The notes: generated by a model from the letters alone, not told the origin. A stretch of DNA of 64,000 bases from Lascolabacillus massiliensis (GCF_001282625.1 NZ_CTEJ01000001.1:62001-126000); one strand, 5' to 3'. Shown: positions 1-12,810, counted from the stretch's first letter. Made by a program: numbers and translations.

Positions 1-605
1 TTATATTCTTCCAGAAAACTTTCCCCTATAGTCTTTGGTAAATCAACATTTATGTAATATTCTGTATATGTGACAGTAGTGAAATCATCTGCTGTATATG
101 ATTTAGTCCTGTATGTAGAGTTTTTTCCTGTGAAGCTTTGCACTCCAAGAGGAGCAGTCATATCAGCAAACTGTTCCGGATCAATATGAGTAAAGTCATT
201 GGTTCCTTTCAGAGATTTCGTAACCTCATATACAGACAACGACATAGGAGCAATAGAGTCTCCAATCAAAGAAGTGTAAGATATTTCCACACTCACGGAG
301 TCTATCACAGCCCCATCTTTGAATTCCAATCCTTTTGGAAGATAAAACTCAGCTATATATTCAGACTTAATAGAACCGAATACCGGATCCGCATATTCTC
401 CAAGTACAGGGTAATTAGTTTTACCAAAAACTGAGTCAACCTGAACAGTACGTGCCTGCAACTGTAAAGTGTCAATACCTACAGTCAGTCTGTCTTTATC
501 AGGCTGAATGGAGAATCCTATTTGATCTAAATTGTCGTTACAAGAGAAAGCGAGTATTGCGACAAAGGTTATTGTAAATAACTTATATATTGTTTTGAGC
601 TTCAT
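1..605 (-). CDS. DUF4270-type lipoprotein, 3' end cut by window
   Basis: The reading frame starts with ATG at 605 and stays open to the window edge, giving about 201 codons of the N-terminal part. Residues 1-22 form a lipoprotein signal ending in the lipobox AFSC (Cys22), so the product should be tethered to the cell envelope. The following text (CNDNLDQIGFSIQPDKD, later TVQVDSVFGKTNYPVLGEY) matches what I know of the DUF4270 family of Bacteroidota, whose function is unknown. The neighbouring GT5-type gene and panC/panD fit the gene order I recall from Bacteroides. The strong lipobox and family-like text make the gene real; the family name is from memory. Confidence 0.8.
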   Translation of the reverse strand, partial: MKLKTIYKLFTITFVAILAFSCNDNLDQIGFSIQPDKDRLTVGIDTLQLQARTVQVDSVFGKTNYPVLGEYADPVFGSIKSEYIAEFYLPKGLEFKDGAVIDSVSVEISYTSLIGDSIAPMSLSVYEVTKSLKGTNDFTHIDPEQFADMTAPLGVQSFTGKNSTYRTKSYTADDFTTVTYTEYYINVDLPKTIGESFLEEY

Positions 606-744
606 TAGTTTCAAAATATTATTTCAACGCCGCAAATATCCAAAAAAATAATGTGATTTAAAAACGGAAAATAGCTTTCTTTCAATTTTTAAATATAATT
701 GTGTATAGGGGAAACTAAATAAGTTTTAGTTAAGAGTTGGATTC

Positions 745-1563
745 TCAATCAGCAATCTTGTTATAGAAGGCCTCAATCTCATCAACACTCTTCTCAAAAT
801 CGGGCTGATAAGGTAGAAAATCGACCTTCTCAGTTTCAAGATACTTAGTAATTTCCGGATCAATATCTTTACTTCCAAGAACAACGCCATCTGAATAATC
901 AACGGCCAGCTTGATAAGATTTTGATAATCCATCACTCCTCTGCTTTTTATCTTTTCAATTTCGGCATCGCCAATTCCTTCAAACCGGAGCTTGTGGGCT
1001 ACTTCCTTACTGAAAGGCTTTTTAAAGGTTTCATCATAAATAGAGTATACTATCTTTGTATCTTTGAAGCATGGGTCATCTTTATACCCTTTCTTGACAT
1101 ATAGAGGTGCTAATCCGCTAAACCATCCGTGACAATGAATAATATCCGGAACCCAGCGTAACTTTTTGATAGTTTCCATTACTCCACGCACAAAGAAGAT
1201 ACTTCTCTCCTCATTGTCGTCATACTCCTCTCCATTCTTGTCAACCAGTGTTTCTCTATTCTGAAAATAATCCTCGTTGTCAATAAAATAGACCTGCATA
1301 CGTGCAGACTGAATAGATGCAACCTTGATAATCAAAGAGTTGTCTGAATCGTCAATAATGAGGTTCATTCCTGAAAGTCGTATAACTTCATGAAGTTGAT
1401 TCCTGCGTTCATTTATATTGCCATATTTAGGCATAAATGCACGAATCTCCATGCCTTTCTCCTGAATGGCCTGGGGTAAAAATCGTGAAGTATTCGAGAT
1501 TGGTGTTTCATCTACATAAGGGTAGATTTCCTGTGAAATGTATAAAATTTTTTTCTGAGACAT
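745..1563 (-). CDS. Short glycogen/starch synthase-like protein (GT5 N-terminal domain only)
   Basis: The protein has 272 aa when started at MSQKKILYISQEIYPY. It resembles the N-terminal Rossmann half of GT5 glycogen/starch synthases: the start segment, MPKYGNINERR, and DIIHCHGWFSGLAPLYVKK around residue 145. It ends before the C-terminal nucleotide-sugar-binding half, and full GT5 enzymes are about 470-550 aa. No broken C-terminal half is seen downstream, and short forms of this kind are annotated in Bacteroides, so it is probably a complete, specialised or non-catalytic protein rather than a fresh truncation. The frame opens 16 codons earlier (1611), but a promoter-like TATCTTTG lies inside that extension, so the start at 1563 is preferred. 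Confidence 0.8.
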   Translation of the reverse strand: MSQKKILYISQEIYPYVDETPISNTSRFLPQAIQEKGMEIRAFMPKYGNINERRNQLHEVIRLSGMNLIIDDSDNSLIIKVASIQSARMQVYFIDNEDYFQNRETLVDKNGEEYDDNEERSIFFVRGVMETIKKLRWVPDIIHCHGWFSGLAPLYVKKGYKDDPCFKDTKIVYSIYDETFKKPFSKEVAHKLRFEGIGDAEIEKIKSRGVMDYQNLIKLAVDYSDGVVLGSKDIDPEITKYLETEKVDFLPYQPDFEKSVDEIEAFYNKIAD

Positions 1564-1588
1564 GAAGCTAATTATCTTAATTTGAGTA

Positions 1589-1622
1589 CAAAGATAATAA
1601 AAAAAATCCACATAAATACAAA
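1589..1622 (-). promoter_or_regulatory. Bacteroidetes-type promoter for the GT5-like gene
   Basis: On the minus strand TATCTTTG (1596-1589) matches the -7 box TAnnTTTG exactly. A TTTG (1622-1619) lies 22 nt upstream, a little farther than the usual spacing. The -7 box is about 26 nt before the preferred ATG at 1563. Confidence 0.5.
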
Positions 1623-1761
1623 ATAAAAATGGGCAAAAGTTGTAAGATGCACATAATGAGACGAATAACCGAATTTACGTCTATTCTTTAGAGTGAAATA
1701 ATGCAAATTATTTTCTATATGTGCCAATTATTTTGTTGCTTTGCACTCTAAATTGCGGGTG

Positions 1762-2604
1762 ATGAAAATTATAGATACAATATCCGAACTAGAGAATCAA
1801 CTACAGGGTTATCGACATAAGGGAGAAACAATTGGTTTAGTACCTACTATGGGTGCCTTGCATCAAGGTCATGCCTCATTAGTAGAGAGATGTGTAGCAG
1901 ACAATAAAATAAGTATTGTAAGTTTGTTTGTGAATCCCACACAGTTTAATAATAAAGAGGATCTGAAACATTATCCCAGAACCCCTGAAAAGGACCACGA
2001 ATTACTGGAAAGATTGGGGGTTGATTATGTTTTTTCACCTTCTGTTGAAGAGATGTATCCTGAAGAAGATAAACGAGTATTTGATTTTGGTCAGCTTGAT
2101 AAAGTAATGGAGGGAGAATTCAGACCCGGCCATTTTAATGGTGTGGCCCAAATTGTAAGCAAGTTGTTTGACATTGTAAAGCCGGACAATGCTTATTTTG
2201 GAGAAAAAGACTTCCAGCAACTTGCAATCGTAAAAGATATGGTAAGGCAGTTGCAGATGCCGGTAAATATAATCGGTATGCCTATTGTGCGTGAAAGCAG
2301 CGGATTAGCAATGAGTAGCCGCAATCAACGTCTTTCAGAAGAACAGAAGAAGAATGCCTCAGAGGTTTACAAAGTGTTAAATGAAAGTAAGCTTATGATT
2401 GATAAGTTTATACCTTATGAACTGATTAATTATGTTTCAGAAAGTATAAACAAAGTCTCCGGTTTAAAGGTAGAATACTTTCAGATAGTTGATGGAGATA
2501 ATCTTCAGCCGGTAACATCATGGAGTGACTCCGATTACATTGTGGGCTGTATTGCCCTGTTTTGCGGAGAGGTAAGATTAATAGATAATATCAGATACAA
2601 ATAA
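1762..2604 (+). CDS. panC: Pantothenate synthetase (pantoate--beta-alanine ligase)
   Basis: PanC joins pantoate and beta-alanine using ATP, the last step of pantothenate synthesis in the cytosol. At 280 aa it has the normal family length. Visible motifs are [10 protein letters not shown] (ATP-binding HxGH), [15 protein letters not shown] and the KMSKS-like segment MSSRNQRLS. The frame is open upstream to a TTG at 1741, but the ATG at 1762 begins at MKIIDT, where the family normally starts. A near-match to the -7 box (TTGCTTTG, 1736-1743) lies just upstream. panD starts 5 nt after the stop, so the two form an operon supplying both the beta-alanine and its ligase. Confidence 0.95.
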   Translation: MKIIDTISELENQLQGYRHKGETIGLVPTMGALHQGHASLVERCVADNKISIVSLFVNPTQFNNKEDLKHYPRTPEKDHELLERLGVDYVFSPSVEEMYPEEDKRVFDFGQLDKVMEGEFRPGHFNGVAQIVSKLFDIVKPDNAYFGEKDFQQLAIVKDMVRQLQMPVNIIGMPIVRESSGLAMSSRNQRLSEEQKKNASEVYKVLNESKLMIDKFIPYELINYVSESINKVSGLKVEYFQIVDGDNLQPVTSWSDSDYIVGCIALFCGEVRLIDNIRYK

Positions 2605-2609
2605 ATAAT

Positions 2610-2963
2610 ATGCAGGTAGAAATTTTAAAATCAAAAATACATAGAGCAACAGTAACAGACGCCAACCTGAATTATGAAGGTAGCATAACGATTGACGAAG
2701 ACTTAATTGATGCAGCCAATATGTTTATTCATGAGAAGGTGGCAATAGTTAACAATAATAACGGTGAACGATTTGAGACCTATATTATTCGCGGAGAGCG
2801 TGGATCAGGAATCGTATGTCTTAATGGTGCGGCAGCACGCAAAGTTCAAAAGGGAGATATAATTATAATAATGAGTTATGCCACTATACCATTTGAGGAG
2901 GCAAAGAGTTTCACTCCTACCGTAATAAATCTTGACGGAAAAACGAATCAGATTAAAAAATAA
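2610..2963 (+). CDS. panD: Aspartate 1-decarboxylase, pyruvoyl-dependent precursor
   Basis: PanD decarboxylates aspartate to beta-alanine, the substrate for PanC encoded directly upstream. The protein has 117 aa. The self-processing site is visible as YEGS: cleavage between Gly24 and Ser25 would turn Ser25 into the pyruvoyl cofactor. Other family segments include SKIHRATVT (Lys9, His11), [17 protein letters not shown] and [20 protein letters not shown] strong hairpin with a T run follows the stop, closing the panC-panD unit. Confidence 0.96.
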   Translation: MQVEILKSKIHRATVTDANLNYEGSITIDEDLIDAANMFIHEKVAIVNNNNGERFETYIIRGERGSGIVCLNGAAARKVQKGDIIIIMSYATIPFEEAKSFTPTVINLDGKTNQIKK

Positions 2964-2979
2964 ATTTAAGCATAATATC

Positions 2980-3012
2980 AACCGTCAGCTACAGATGTAA
3001 CTGGCGGTTTTT
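2980..3012 (+). terminator. Rho-independent terminator after panCD
   Basis: The stem AACCGTCAG / CTGGCGGTT (nine pairs, one of them G-T) with a 12-nt loop is followed directly by TTTTT. It lies 17 nt after the panD stop and only a few nt before the MATE gene. Confidence 0.85.
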
Positions 3013-3014
3013 AA

Positions 3015-4346
3015 TTGATAAACGTGTATACCAACAAACACATTTTTAAAATCAGTGCTCCTATATTTCTCAGTCTTTTGACTCAGAACCTGATTCAGGT
3101 AGTAGATACTGCCTTTCTGGGAAGAGTAGGAGAGGTTGAGCTTGGTGCTTCTGCTTTAGCCGGAGTAATCTATATAGCAATTTACACTCTCGGTTTTGGA
3201 TTCAGCATGGGTAGTCAGATCCTTATTGGAAGGCGAAACGGAGAGAAAAACTACAATAAAATTGGTGATATAGTTATACAGGGTTCTATTTTCCTTTTAA
3301 TCCCGGCAATAGTACTGATTCCTATTTTAAGATATGGTGCTGTTAACTGGATTCCCCAATTATTTCAGTCAGCAGATGTCTCCGGTGCAGTAACAGAATA
3401 TCTTGAATGGCGTCTGTTTGGACTAATATTTGCGTTTGTCAATCTGATGTTTCGTGCATTTTATATTGGAATTGCACGTACCAAAATACTAACAATAAAT
3501 GCTGCTGTGATGGCAGTTGTTAACATCATATTTGATTATGGTCTTATTTTTGGAAATTTAGGAATGCCTGAAATGGGCATTGCCGGTGCAGCCATAGCTT
3601 CAGTTATAGCAGAACTTGCATCAACCCTGTTTTTTATTATATATACAACGAAGACAATAGATCTGGTTAAATATGGATTTGTTAAGATAAGATTGCAATG
3701 GTCAGTAATTAAAAAAACATTGGATATTTCCATTTTCATGATGGTACAATATCTTTTCTCAATCTCCACCTGGTTTGTTTTCTTCATGCTTATTGAAAAT
3801 TATATGGGAGAGAGATCACTTGCAGTTACAAACATTGTTCGTAGTTTCTATACAATTTTCACTATACCATCGCACGCTATAGGCTCAAGTACAAGTACTA
3901 TGGTAAGCAATACAATTGGAGCCGGCAGACATCATGAAGTTCCAAACCTTATTAAACGGCTATCAATGATTAGTCTGGGAGTAATGATAATCTTCATTTC
4001 AATTCTTGTTGCTTTCCCAAAATTAATGATAAAAATCTACACCGATAATCCTTCCTTGATCGCAGATACAGTTGTACCTCTTTACGTTATGATATCATCA
4101 CTGCCTATTTATAGTTTAGGCACTGTCCTGTTTAGTTCGGTATCCGGGACCGGAAATACTCGCACAGCACTTAAATTTGAAATGATAACTCTTCTGTTTT
4201 ATGTAGCCTATATGTGGTTCATAATTGTTTATATAAGAGCCTCGGTAGCTGCTGCGTGGACAACCGAACATGTATATTGGTTCATGCTCATGACACTCTC
4301 ATTTTTTTATATCAGAAGTGGGAAATGGAAAGAAAAAGAGATATAA
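3015..4346 (+). CDS. MATE family multidrug/metabolite efflux transporter
   Basis: This is an integral membrane protein of up to 443 aa with about twelve hydrophobic segments in two similar halves, typical of MATE (MatE) antiporters that export cationic compounds using Na+ or H+. Family-like text includes the N-terminal APIFLSLLTQNLIQVVDTAFLG and VGEVELGASALAG. The start is unusual. A stop lies directly before 3015, and no ATG precedes the first membrane helix, so translation must begin at TTG (3015) or, in my view equally likely, GTG (3024, giving VYTNKH, which resembles the MYTNK start of relatives). The gene begins just after the panCD terminator, so it may depend on read-through or an unseen promoter. 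The substrate cannot be told. Confidence 0.9.
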   Translation: MINVYTNKHIFKISAPIFLSLLTQNLIQVVDTAFLGRVGEVELGASALAGVIYIAIYTLGFGFSMGSQILIGRRNGEKNYNKIGDIVIQGSIFLLIPAIVLIPILRYGAVNWIPQLFQSADVSGAVTEYLEWRLFGLIFAFVNLMFRAFYIGIARTKILTINAAVMAVVNIIFDYGLIFGNLGMPEMGIAGAAIASVIAELASTLFFIIYTTKTIDLVKYGFVKIRLQWSVIKKTLDISIFMMVQYLFSISTWFVFFMLIENYMGERSLAVTNIVRSFYTIFTIPSHAIGSSTSTMVSNTIGAGRHHEVPNLIKRLSMISLGVMIIFISILVAFPKLMIKIYTDNPSLIADTVVPLYVMISSLPIYSLGTVLFSSVSGTGNTRTALKFEMITLLFYVAYMWFIIVYIRASVAAAWTTEHVYWFMLMTLSFFYIRSGKWKEKEI

Positions 4347-4377
4347 CAGCCCTACATTAAAGGTACATCATCCAGCC

Positions 4378-4432
4378 CCTCCTCAATAAAATATGAGGAG
4401 GATATGAAGAAAGTATGAGGAGGATATGAAGA
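4378..4432. repeat. Hairpin and 19-bp tandem direct repeat
   Basis: CCTCCTCA (4378-4385) and TGAGGAGG (4394-4401) form a perfect 8-bp stem. The right arm lies within a directly repeated 19-mer, TATGAGGAGGATATGAAGA, at 4392-4410 and 4414-4432 (period 22). No T run follows, so this is a poor terminator on the plus strand. Its role is unknown. Confidence 0.75.
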
Positions 4433-4480
4433 GGATACGGACATGGTATGGATAAAGTTCATGTTTGGTACGACTGTCAA

Positions 4481-4537
4481 GTCCTGAAATAGGTTTACAC
4501 TAACTGTAAACAAAAATCAGGACGATACAACCTATTT
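4481..4537. repeat. Three interleaved inverted repeats, possible IS or MITE remnant
   Basis: Three perfect inverted repeats share this 57-nt stretch: GTCCTGA (4481-4487) with TCAGGAC (4517-4523), AAATAGGTT (4487-4495) with AACCTATTT (4529-4537), and GTTTACA (4493-4499) with TGTAAAC (4505-4511). The pairs compete or nest, and the order suggests a designed palindromic region such as an insertion-sequence end or a small non-autonomous element. No transposase frame is present. The identification as a mobile remnant is inference. Confidence 0.5.
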
Positions 4538-4640
4538 ATGAGTAATAATGTAATAACTAGCCTAAGGTATATCGAAAAATTGTATTTTTACATCTATTTC
4601 AAAAGATGATATGAAAGGCAATTAAAACAGTGACTGTTAT

Positions 4641-7731
<3,091 letters not shown>

Positions 7732-7763
7732 AGATAGTCAGTTTCCCCTACGCTCACTATGTG

Positions 7764-9638
7764 TTAAAAAGGAAAAAGTACTGGCAGTATAAATATCATT
7801 ACAATACCAATTATTACCTGTAATGGCAATCCTACTTTAATATAATCAATAAACCTATATCTACCTGATGACATCACCAAAGCATTTGGTGGAGTGGAAA
7901 AAGGACTTGCAAAGCACATGCTTGCTGCAATAGCAACAGAGAATAGGAAAGGGTAGGGATTTGCTTCTATCGATATCGCCGCCTGAAATGCTATCGGTGC
8001 AAAAAGTACAGCCGTAGCTGTATTGCTTATAAAAAAAGTAAGTATGGATGTTGCTATATAAATACCCGCTAAAACAGCTGTGGGACCAAATTCTTTTAAA
8101 CCTGACACAATTCCGTCAGCCATATATGAAGATGCACCGGTTTTTTCCATAGCAACACCTAAAGAGAACATACCTGCAAACAAGAATGTACTTTCCCAGT
8201 TTATTGATTTATATGCTGCTTCAACATTTCTGAAGCAGCCAAGGAGTATCATCAGAATAGCAGCCATCAAAGCACATACAACAGTGGGGAAGATATTAAG
8301 AACCATTGCTACAACCATCAGCACCATAATTAGTGCAGCTACTGGAGCTTTATGGTTTCTGGGAACTTTCATTGCATTCTCCATGGGCTGACCGGCAACC
8401 ACCCAATCAGAGGTCTCTTCTGTAAGTTTCTCAATATCTTTCCATTTACCCTGCACCAGTAGGAGGTCACCTGAATGCAATTTTACATCTTTCACATCCT
8501 GAATGATATAATCATTCTTTCGCCTAAGTCCCAGTATATTCACATTGTATAGTTGACGGAAATTAGATTCTTTTACACGTTTATTAATAAGTTTTGAGCT
8601 CGACATCAACACAACCTCTGCAATACCTATTTTACTAAATTCCATGCCTCCTGCCTTGGAAACAGATAGTGCATTTCTACCCATTTCCGTTTCCTGTGTA
8701 TCTACTAATGTCAAATTGTTATCTTCAACAAAAGTCATTATATCATTAATATTTCCAAATACATATAGCAGATCATTCTCCTGAAAAGTACTTGCAGGTC
8801 CGGCCAGTTTCATATCTACAGGTTTATGAAAACGTTTCCTGGATTGAACTCTTCTGATTTCGAGTATGCTTACATTATATTTACTTGTAATATTCAGTTC
8901 CTGAAGCGATTTACCAATAAACGGGGAGTTTTCACCAATTGAGACTCTGTATAGGTTGTCGGCCAATTGATATTCAGAAACTAACTGATTAAGTGACTTA
9001 CCTTTTGATGATGATGCTTTTTCTCTGTCTTTTCCCGAAACTAAAAGCTTGCTCAATGGCCATAGGATCATAATACCCAGTGAGAGTGTAATGAGACCGA
9101 TAGGCAGGAACGAAAAGAAAGACAAACTTTCGAACCCACCGCTCATTAAAGCATCATTAATAATTAAGTTGGGTGGTGTGCTGATCAGTGTTAAGAGTCC
9201 CAGGCTGCTGGCAAATGCCATTGGCATGAGATATCTGCGTGCACTGGTTTTTGCTTCAGAAGCCATACTCATAACTATGGGGAGCATCACGGCGACAGTA
9301 CCTGTATTGCTAATTAGTCCACCAATAGATCCGGTTACAAGCATTACCAGTATAAACAGCCTTAATTCACTATTCCCTGCTAATTTAAGGATACGGGTAC
9401 TTATCATTTTTGCCAGACCGGTCTGAAATATCCCTCCTCCAACAATAAACAGCGCTATCATCATTATAACAACAGAATTGGAAAATCCCGACAAACCCTC
9501 TGCAGGAGTCAGAATTCCAGTTGTTATAAGCATAACTACTACGGATAAAGCTACAATATCCGAGCGTATCTTTCCCCAAATAAAGAAAAATATTGCAACA
9601 ATAATTATTGCAAAAACAATAATAATGTTTGTGTCCAT
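7764..9638 (-). CDS. SLC13/DASS-type transporter with two RCK_C domains
   Basis: The protein has 624 aa. Hydrophobic segments cover residues 1-200 and 425-624, enclosing a soluble insert with two TrkA-C/RCK_C domains (about 228-310 and 338-415; compare YRVSIGENSPFIGKSLQEL with VLMSSSKLINKRVKESNFRQL). SNTGTVAVMLP and its C-terminal counterpart FISNTATAVLFAPIA are the inverted-repeat hairpin motifs of the DASS/CitT fold, with a Pro-rich TPPN motif in each half. Members of this subgroup carry dicarboxylates, sulfate or other anions; the substrate here cannot be assigned. The RCK_C insert suggests gating by a nucleotide or ion ligand. The coiled-coil gene upstream ends 12 nt before this start, so the two form an operon. 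Confidence 0.88.
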   Translation of the reverse strand: MDTNIIIVFAIIIVAIFFFIWGKIRSDIVALSVVVMLITTGILTPAEGLSGFSNSVVIMMIALFIVGGGIFQTGLAKMISTRILKLAGNSELRLFILVMLVTGSIGGLISNTGTVAVMLPIVMSMASEAKTSARRYLMPMAFASSLGLLTLISTPPNLIINDALMSGGFESLSFFSFLPIGLITLSLGIMILWPLSKLLVSGKDREKASSSKGKSLNQLVSEYQLADNLYRVSIGENSPFIGKSLQELNITSKYNVSILEIRRVQSRKRFHKPVDMKLAGPASTFQENDLLYVFGNINDIMTFVEDNNLTLVDTQETEMGRNALSVSKAGGMEFSKIGIAEVVLMSSSKLINKRVKESNFRQLYNVNILGLRRKNDYIIQDVKDVKLHSGDLLLVQGKWKDIEKLTEETSDWVVAGQPMENAMKVPRNHKAPVAALIMVLMVVAMVLNIFPTVVCALMAAILMILLGCFRNVEAAYKSINWESTFLFAGMFSLGVAMEKTGASSYMADGIVSGLKEFGPTAVLAGIYIATSILTFFISNTATAVLFAPIAFQAAISIEANPYPFLFSVAIAASMCFASPFSTPPNALVMSSGRYRFIDYIKVGLPLQVIIGIVMIFILPVLFPF

Positions 9639-9650
9639 TAAGTAAAAAAT

Positions 9651-10541
9651 TTAATCTTCCATTAAGAAGCTATGTGAACCTATGTGGTGTCCGTCAGCAA
9701 AAATATCTGCTTTAAATGTTCCCGGCATTAGGAATTCTTCAATATCCCAGTACATGGTTACAGGAATCTCTTCTCCTCCATACTCCACAATTCGTTTCAT
9801 AGAGTAAAGGATTTCACTGTTTTCATATGGGAATTTGTCGTTTGGACTTTTAGACAATACAGTACCATCAGGTGTAAGTATCCTTACATATACAGTACGT
9901 TCTCCCGGTTCTGTGGTTATATTTCTTGCAATAGTAAAATTTACTACAAATTGAGTGCTGCGACTTAATCTGGATTGTTCTCTTCCGCGGTCGTTTACTG
10001 CTTTAGCATTAATATTTGTTGCAACTAACTGTGCGGCAAGAGATACCTTTTCCGATAACTGCTCTTTTTCCTGAGATACCTGCTGGAGCGTTCTGCTTGT
10101 TCTGTTGTATCGATCAGTTATCTGCTCATTTTCTGCCCTTAGCTCGTTATTGAGAGTGTTAAGTGAATCAATTTGTTGGATATAAGAACGTAATATCCTG
10201 CGTAAGGTTGAGAGTTCATCGGTTAATCTTTTAATCTCAGCCCTGTCAGTGGCTTTTGTCATTCTAAGCTCTTCCTGTAAACGCAGTACTTTAGCCTGTT
10301 CATTTTGTAGTCGATATAGCAATGAGTCATTTTGTACACTAAATTTGAAGCCTTCATATTGTAAAGAAATTGCCTCATATTCATCTTCCAGTTCCTGTTT
10401 ATCGATAACAAACTGTTCCTGCATCTCTTTCATTTGCGAGTTTCGCGTTACAAGAAAACCAATAAGTACAACAGTTACAATTAACAGTACACCAATAAGT
10501 GCAATAAGTTGAGGAGTACGTTCTTTAAAGTCTATCTTCAT
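9651..10541 (-). CDS. Membrane-anchored coiled-coil protein of unknown function
   Basis: The protein has 296 aa. A short basic N-terminus is followed by a single membrane helix (about 13-32, PQLIALIGVLLIVTVVLIGF). Next comes a long heptad-like, Gln/Glu/Leu-rich coiled coil (about 34-170), then a beta-rich C-terminal domain (about 185-296, with TQFVVNFTIARNIT, GERTVYVRILTPDG and IGSHSFLMED). Related proteins in Bacteroides are often labelled as chromosome partitioning proteins because of the coiled coil; nothing here supports that. The topology suggests a periplasmic coiled coil with a distal sandwich domain. It is transcribed ahead of the SLC13-type transporter and could be an accessory or a structural envelope protein. 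Confidence 0.75.
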   Translation of the reverse strand: MKIDFKERTPQLIALIGVLLIVTVVLIGFLVTRNSQMKEMQEQFVIDKQELEDEYEAISLQYEGFKFSVQNDSLLYRLQNEQAKVLRLQEELRMTKATDRAEIKRLTDELSTLRRILRSYIQQIDSLNTLNNELRAENEQITDRYNRTSRTLQQVSQEKEQLSEKVSLAAQLVATNINAKAVNDRGREQSRLSRSTQFVVNFTIARNITTEPGERTVYVRILTPDGTVLSKSPNDKFPYENSEILYSMKRIVEYGGEEIPVTMYWDIEEFLMPGTFKADIFADGHHIGSHSFLMED

Positions 10542-10858
10542 TTCTAGTAAATTCTATTCCAACGGAGGACAAAAATATAGGTTTTCATACTAAAAGCCAA
10601 TGATTAAGGATACTTTTTCGTTAATTTAATAAATCCAACCTGTTATGTATTAATAAACAATCAAAGTTTATCATCAAATTGAATGATTAAAACGGTTAAT
10701 AATTCTATAAAATTAATCAACAAAAAAAGATACTTTTTGTTATATCATTGAAGGGTTCTTTTCTTTTTTTTATTTTGGAAAATTAGCTGTAGTCAAGTGG
10801 TTGTCATTTGTATTTGAGTGAAATATAGTTTTTAACGGTGCTTCTAAAATATAATATT
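10542..10858. other. AT-rich intergenic region between divergent genes
   Basis: This 317-nt gap separates the leftward coiled-coil gene from the rightward lipoprotein gene. It holds a likely promoter for the former (10570-10600) and long A/T runs. A short direct repeat is visible: GATACTTTTTCGTTA near 10609 and GATACTTTTTGTTA near 10729. I see no protein frame or stable hairpin. Confidence 0.6.
10570..10600 (-). promoter_or_regulatory. Promoter of the coiled-coil/SLC13 operon
   Basis: On the minus strand TATTTTTG (10577-10570) matches TAnnTTTG. TTGG (10600-10597) lies about 19 nt farther upstream as a partial -33 box. The -7 box is 29 nt before the ATG at 10541. Confidence 0.5.
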
Positions 10859-11395
10859 ATGAAAACGGTGTGGTCTGTTTTTTGTGTTTGTCTGTTGGTT
10901 TTAACAACTGGATGTAGTGCTTCGAGAAGTGCAATTAACAAAAATGCTGAAAGTATAATTGGATTGTGGGAGGTAAAAGCTATTCATAATAGTAATGAAT
11001 CCGGTTACAAGATTACTCCTCACGGTATGTTTAAAATTGTTCAGTCTGATGGAAGATTTATAAATTTTATGTCAACCGAAAACGGTGCAATTATTACTGT
11101 AGATGGTTCTTATAAAATTGAAGGGGATGTATACACAGAGTCAATTATCAATTCATTTAATAAAAGTCAGGAAGGTAAGGACAATCCATTGCAAATCAAA
11201 TTGTCGCATGACAACTTCATGTATTTAAGATGGTTTCAACCCATTGATGAGTTTGGTGTTGAACAAAACAGATGGGTAGAAGAGATTTGGCAACGTGTGC
11301 TTATTGAAGATCTTGAAGTAAGTAATGTAGATCTTCGTCAGGAGCTTAAATCACTTCTTGATGATGAAGAGTTGATAAAACAGGTTCTGGATTGA
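10859..11395 (+). CDS. Small lipoprotein, DUF4488-like
   Basis: The preferred start (ATG at 10859) gives 178 aa, beginning MKTVWSVFCVCLLVLTTGC. The lipobox LTTGC marks Cys19 as the lipidated residue. The mature domain resembles DUF4488/lipocalin-like proteins of Bacteroidota: IIGLWEVKAIHNS, YKITPHGMFKIVQSDGRF, GSYKIEGDVYTESI and the closing WVEEIWQRV. These proteins usually have a small beta-barrel of unknown function. The C-terminal tail (EDLEVSNVDLRQELKSLL) is acidic and helical. Another in-frame ATG lies 7 codons upstream, but it would put charged residues before the signal. The gene stands alone between divergent and convergent neighbours. The DUF number is from memory. Confidence 0.75.
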   Translation: MKTVWSVFCVCLLVLTTGCSASRSAINKNAESIIGLWEVKAIHNSNESGYKITPHGMFKIVQSDGRFINFMSTENGAIITVDGSYKIEGDVYTESIINSFNKSQEGKDNPLQIKLSHDNFMYLRWFQPIDEFGVEQNRWVEEIWQRVLIEDLEVSNVDLRQELKSLLDDEELIKQVLD

Positions 11396-11406
11396 GTGAA
11401 AATAAA

Positions 11407-11443
11407 ACGAGGGTGTTTCAGAAAATGTTGAAATCACCCCCGT
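11407..11443 (+). terminator. Hairpin between convergent genes
   Basis: ACGAGGGTGTTTCA pairs with TGAAATCACCCCCGT with one mismatch and one bulge around an 8-nt loop. It follows the lipoprotein gene and lies beyond the end of the convergent sulfhydrylase gene. No clear T run follows on either strand, so it may act as a stabilising 3' hairpin more than a classical terminator. Confidence 0.55.
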
Positions 11444-11481
11444 TAATCACTAACCTTAAATATATCTGATATCAGCTCATT

Positions 11482-12783
<1,302 letters not shown>

Positions 12784-12802
12784 TTACTAAATTAATATCT
12801 AG

Positions 12803-12810
12803 CAAAAATA
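12803..12810 (-). promoter_or_regulatory. -7 box of the sulfhydrylase gene
   Basis: The minus strand reads TATTTTTG, an exact TAnnTTTG, 23 nt upstream of the start. No TTTG is seen at the expected -33 distance. Confidence 0.4.

Noticed and set aside
138-434. Plus-strand open frame of 98 codons at the window start
   Set aside because: It lies antisense to the DUF4270 lipoprotein gene and has a basic, unstructured composition.
4392-4432. CRISPR-like array
   Set aside because: There are only two copies of a 19-mer with a 3-nt spacer, so this is a tandem duplication and not an array.
9651-10541. Chromosome partitioning protein
   Set aside because: The label would rest only on the coiled coil. 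There is no ParA ATPase motif, and the membrane anchor puts the coiled coil outside the cytosol.
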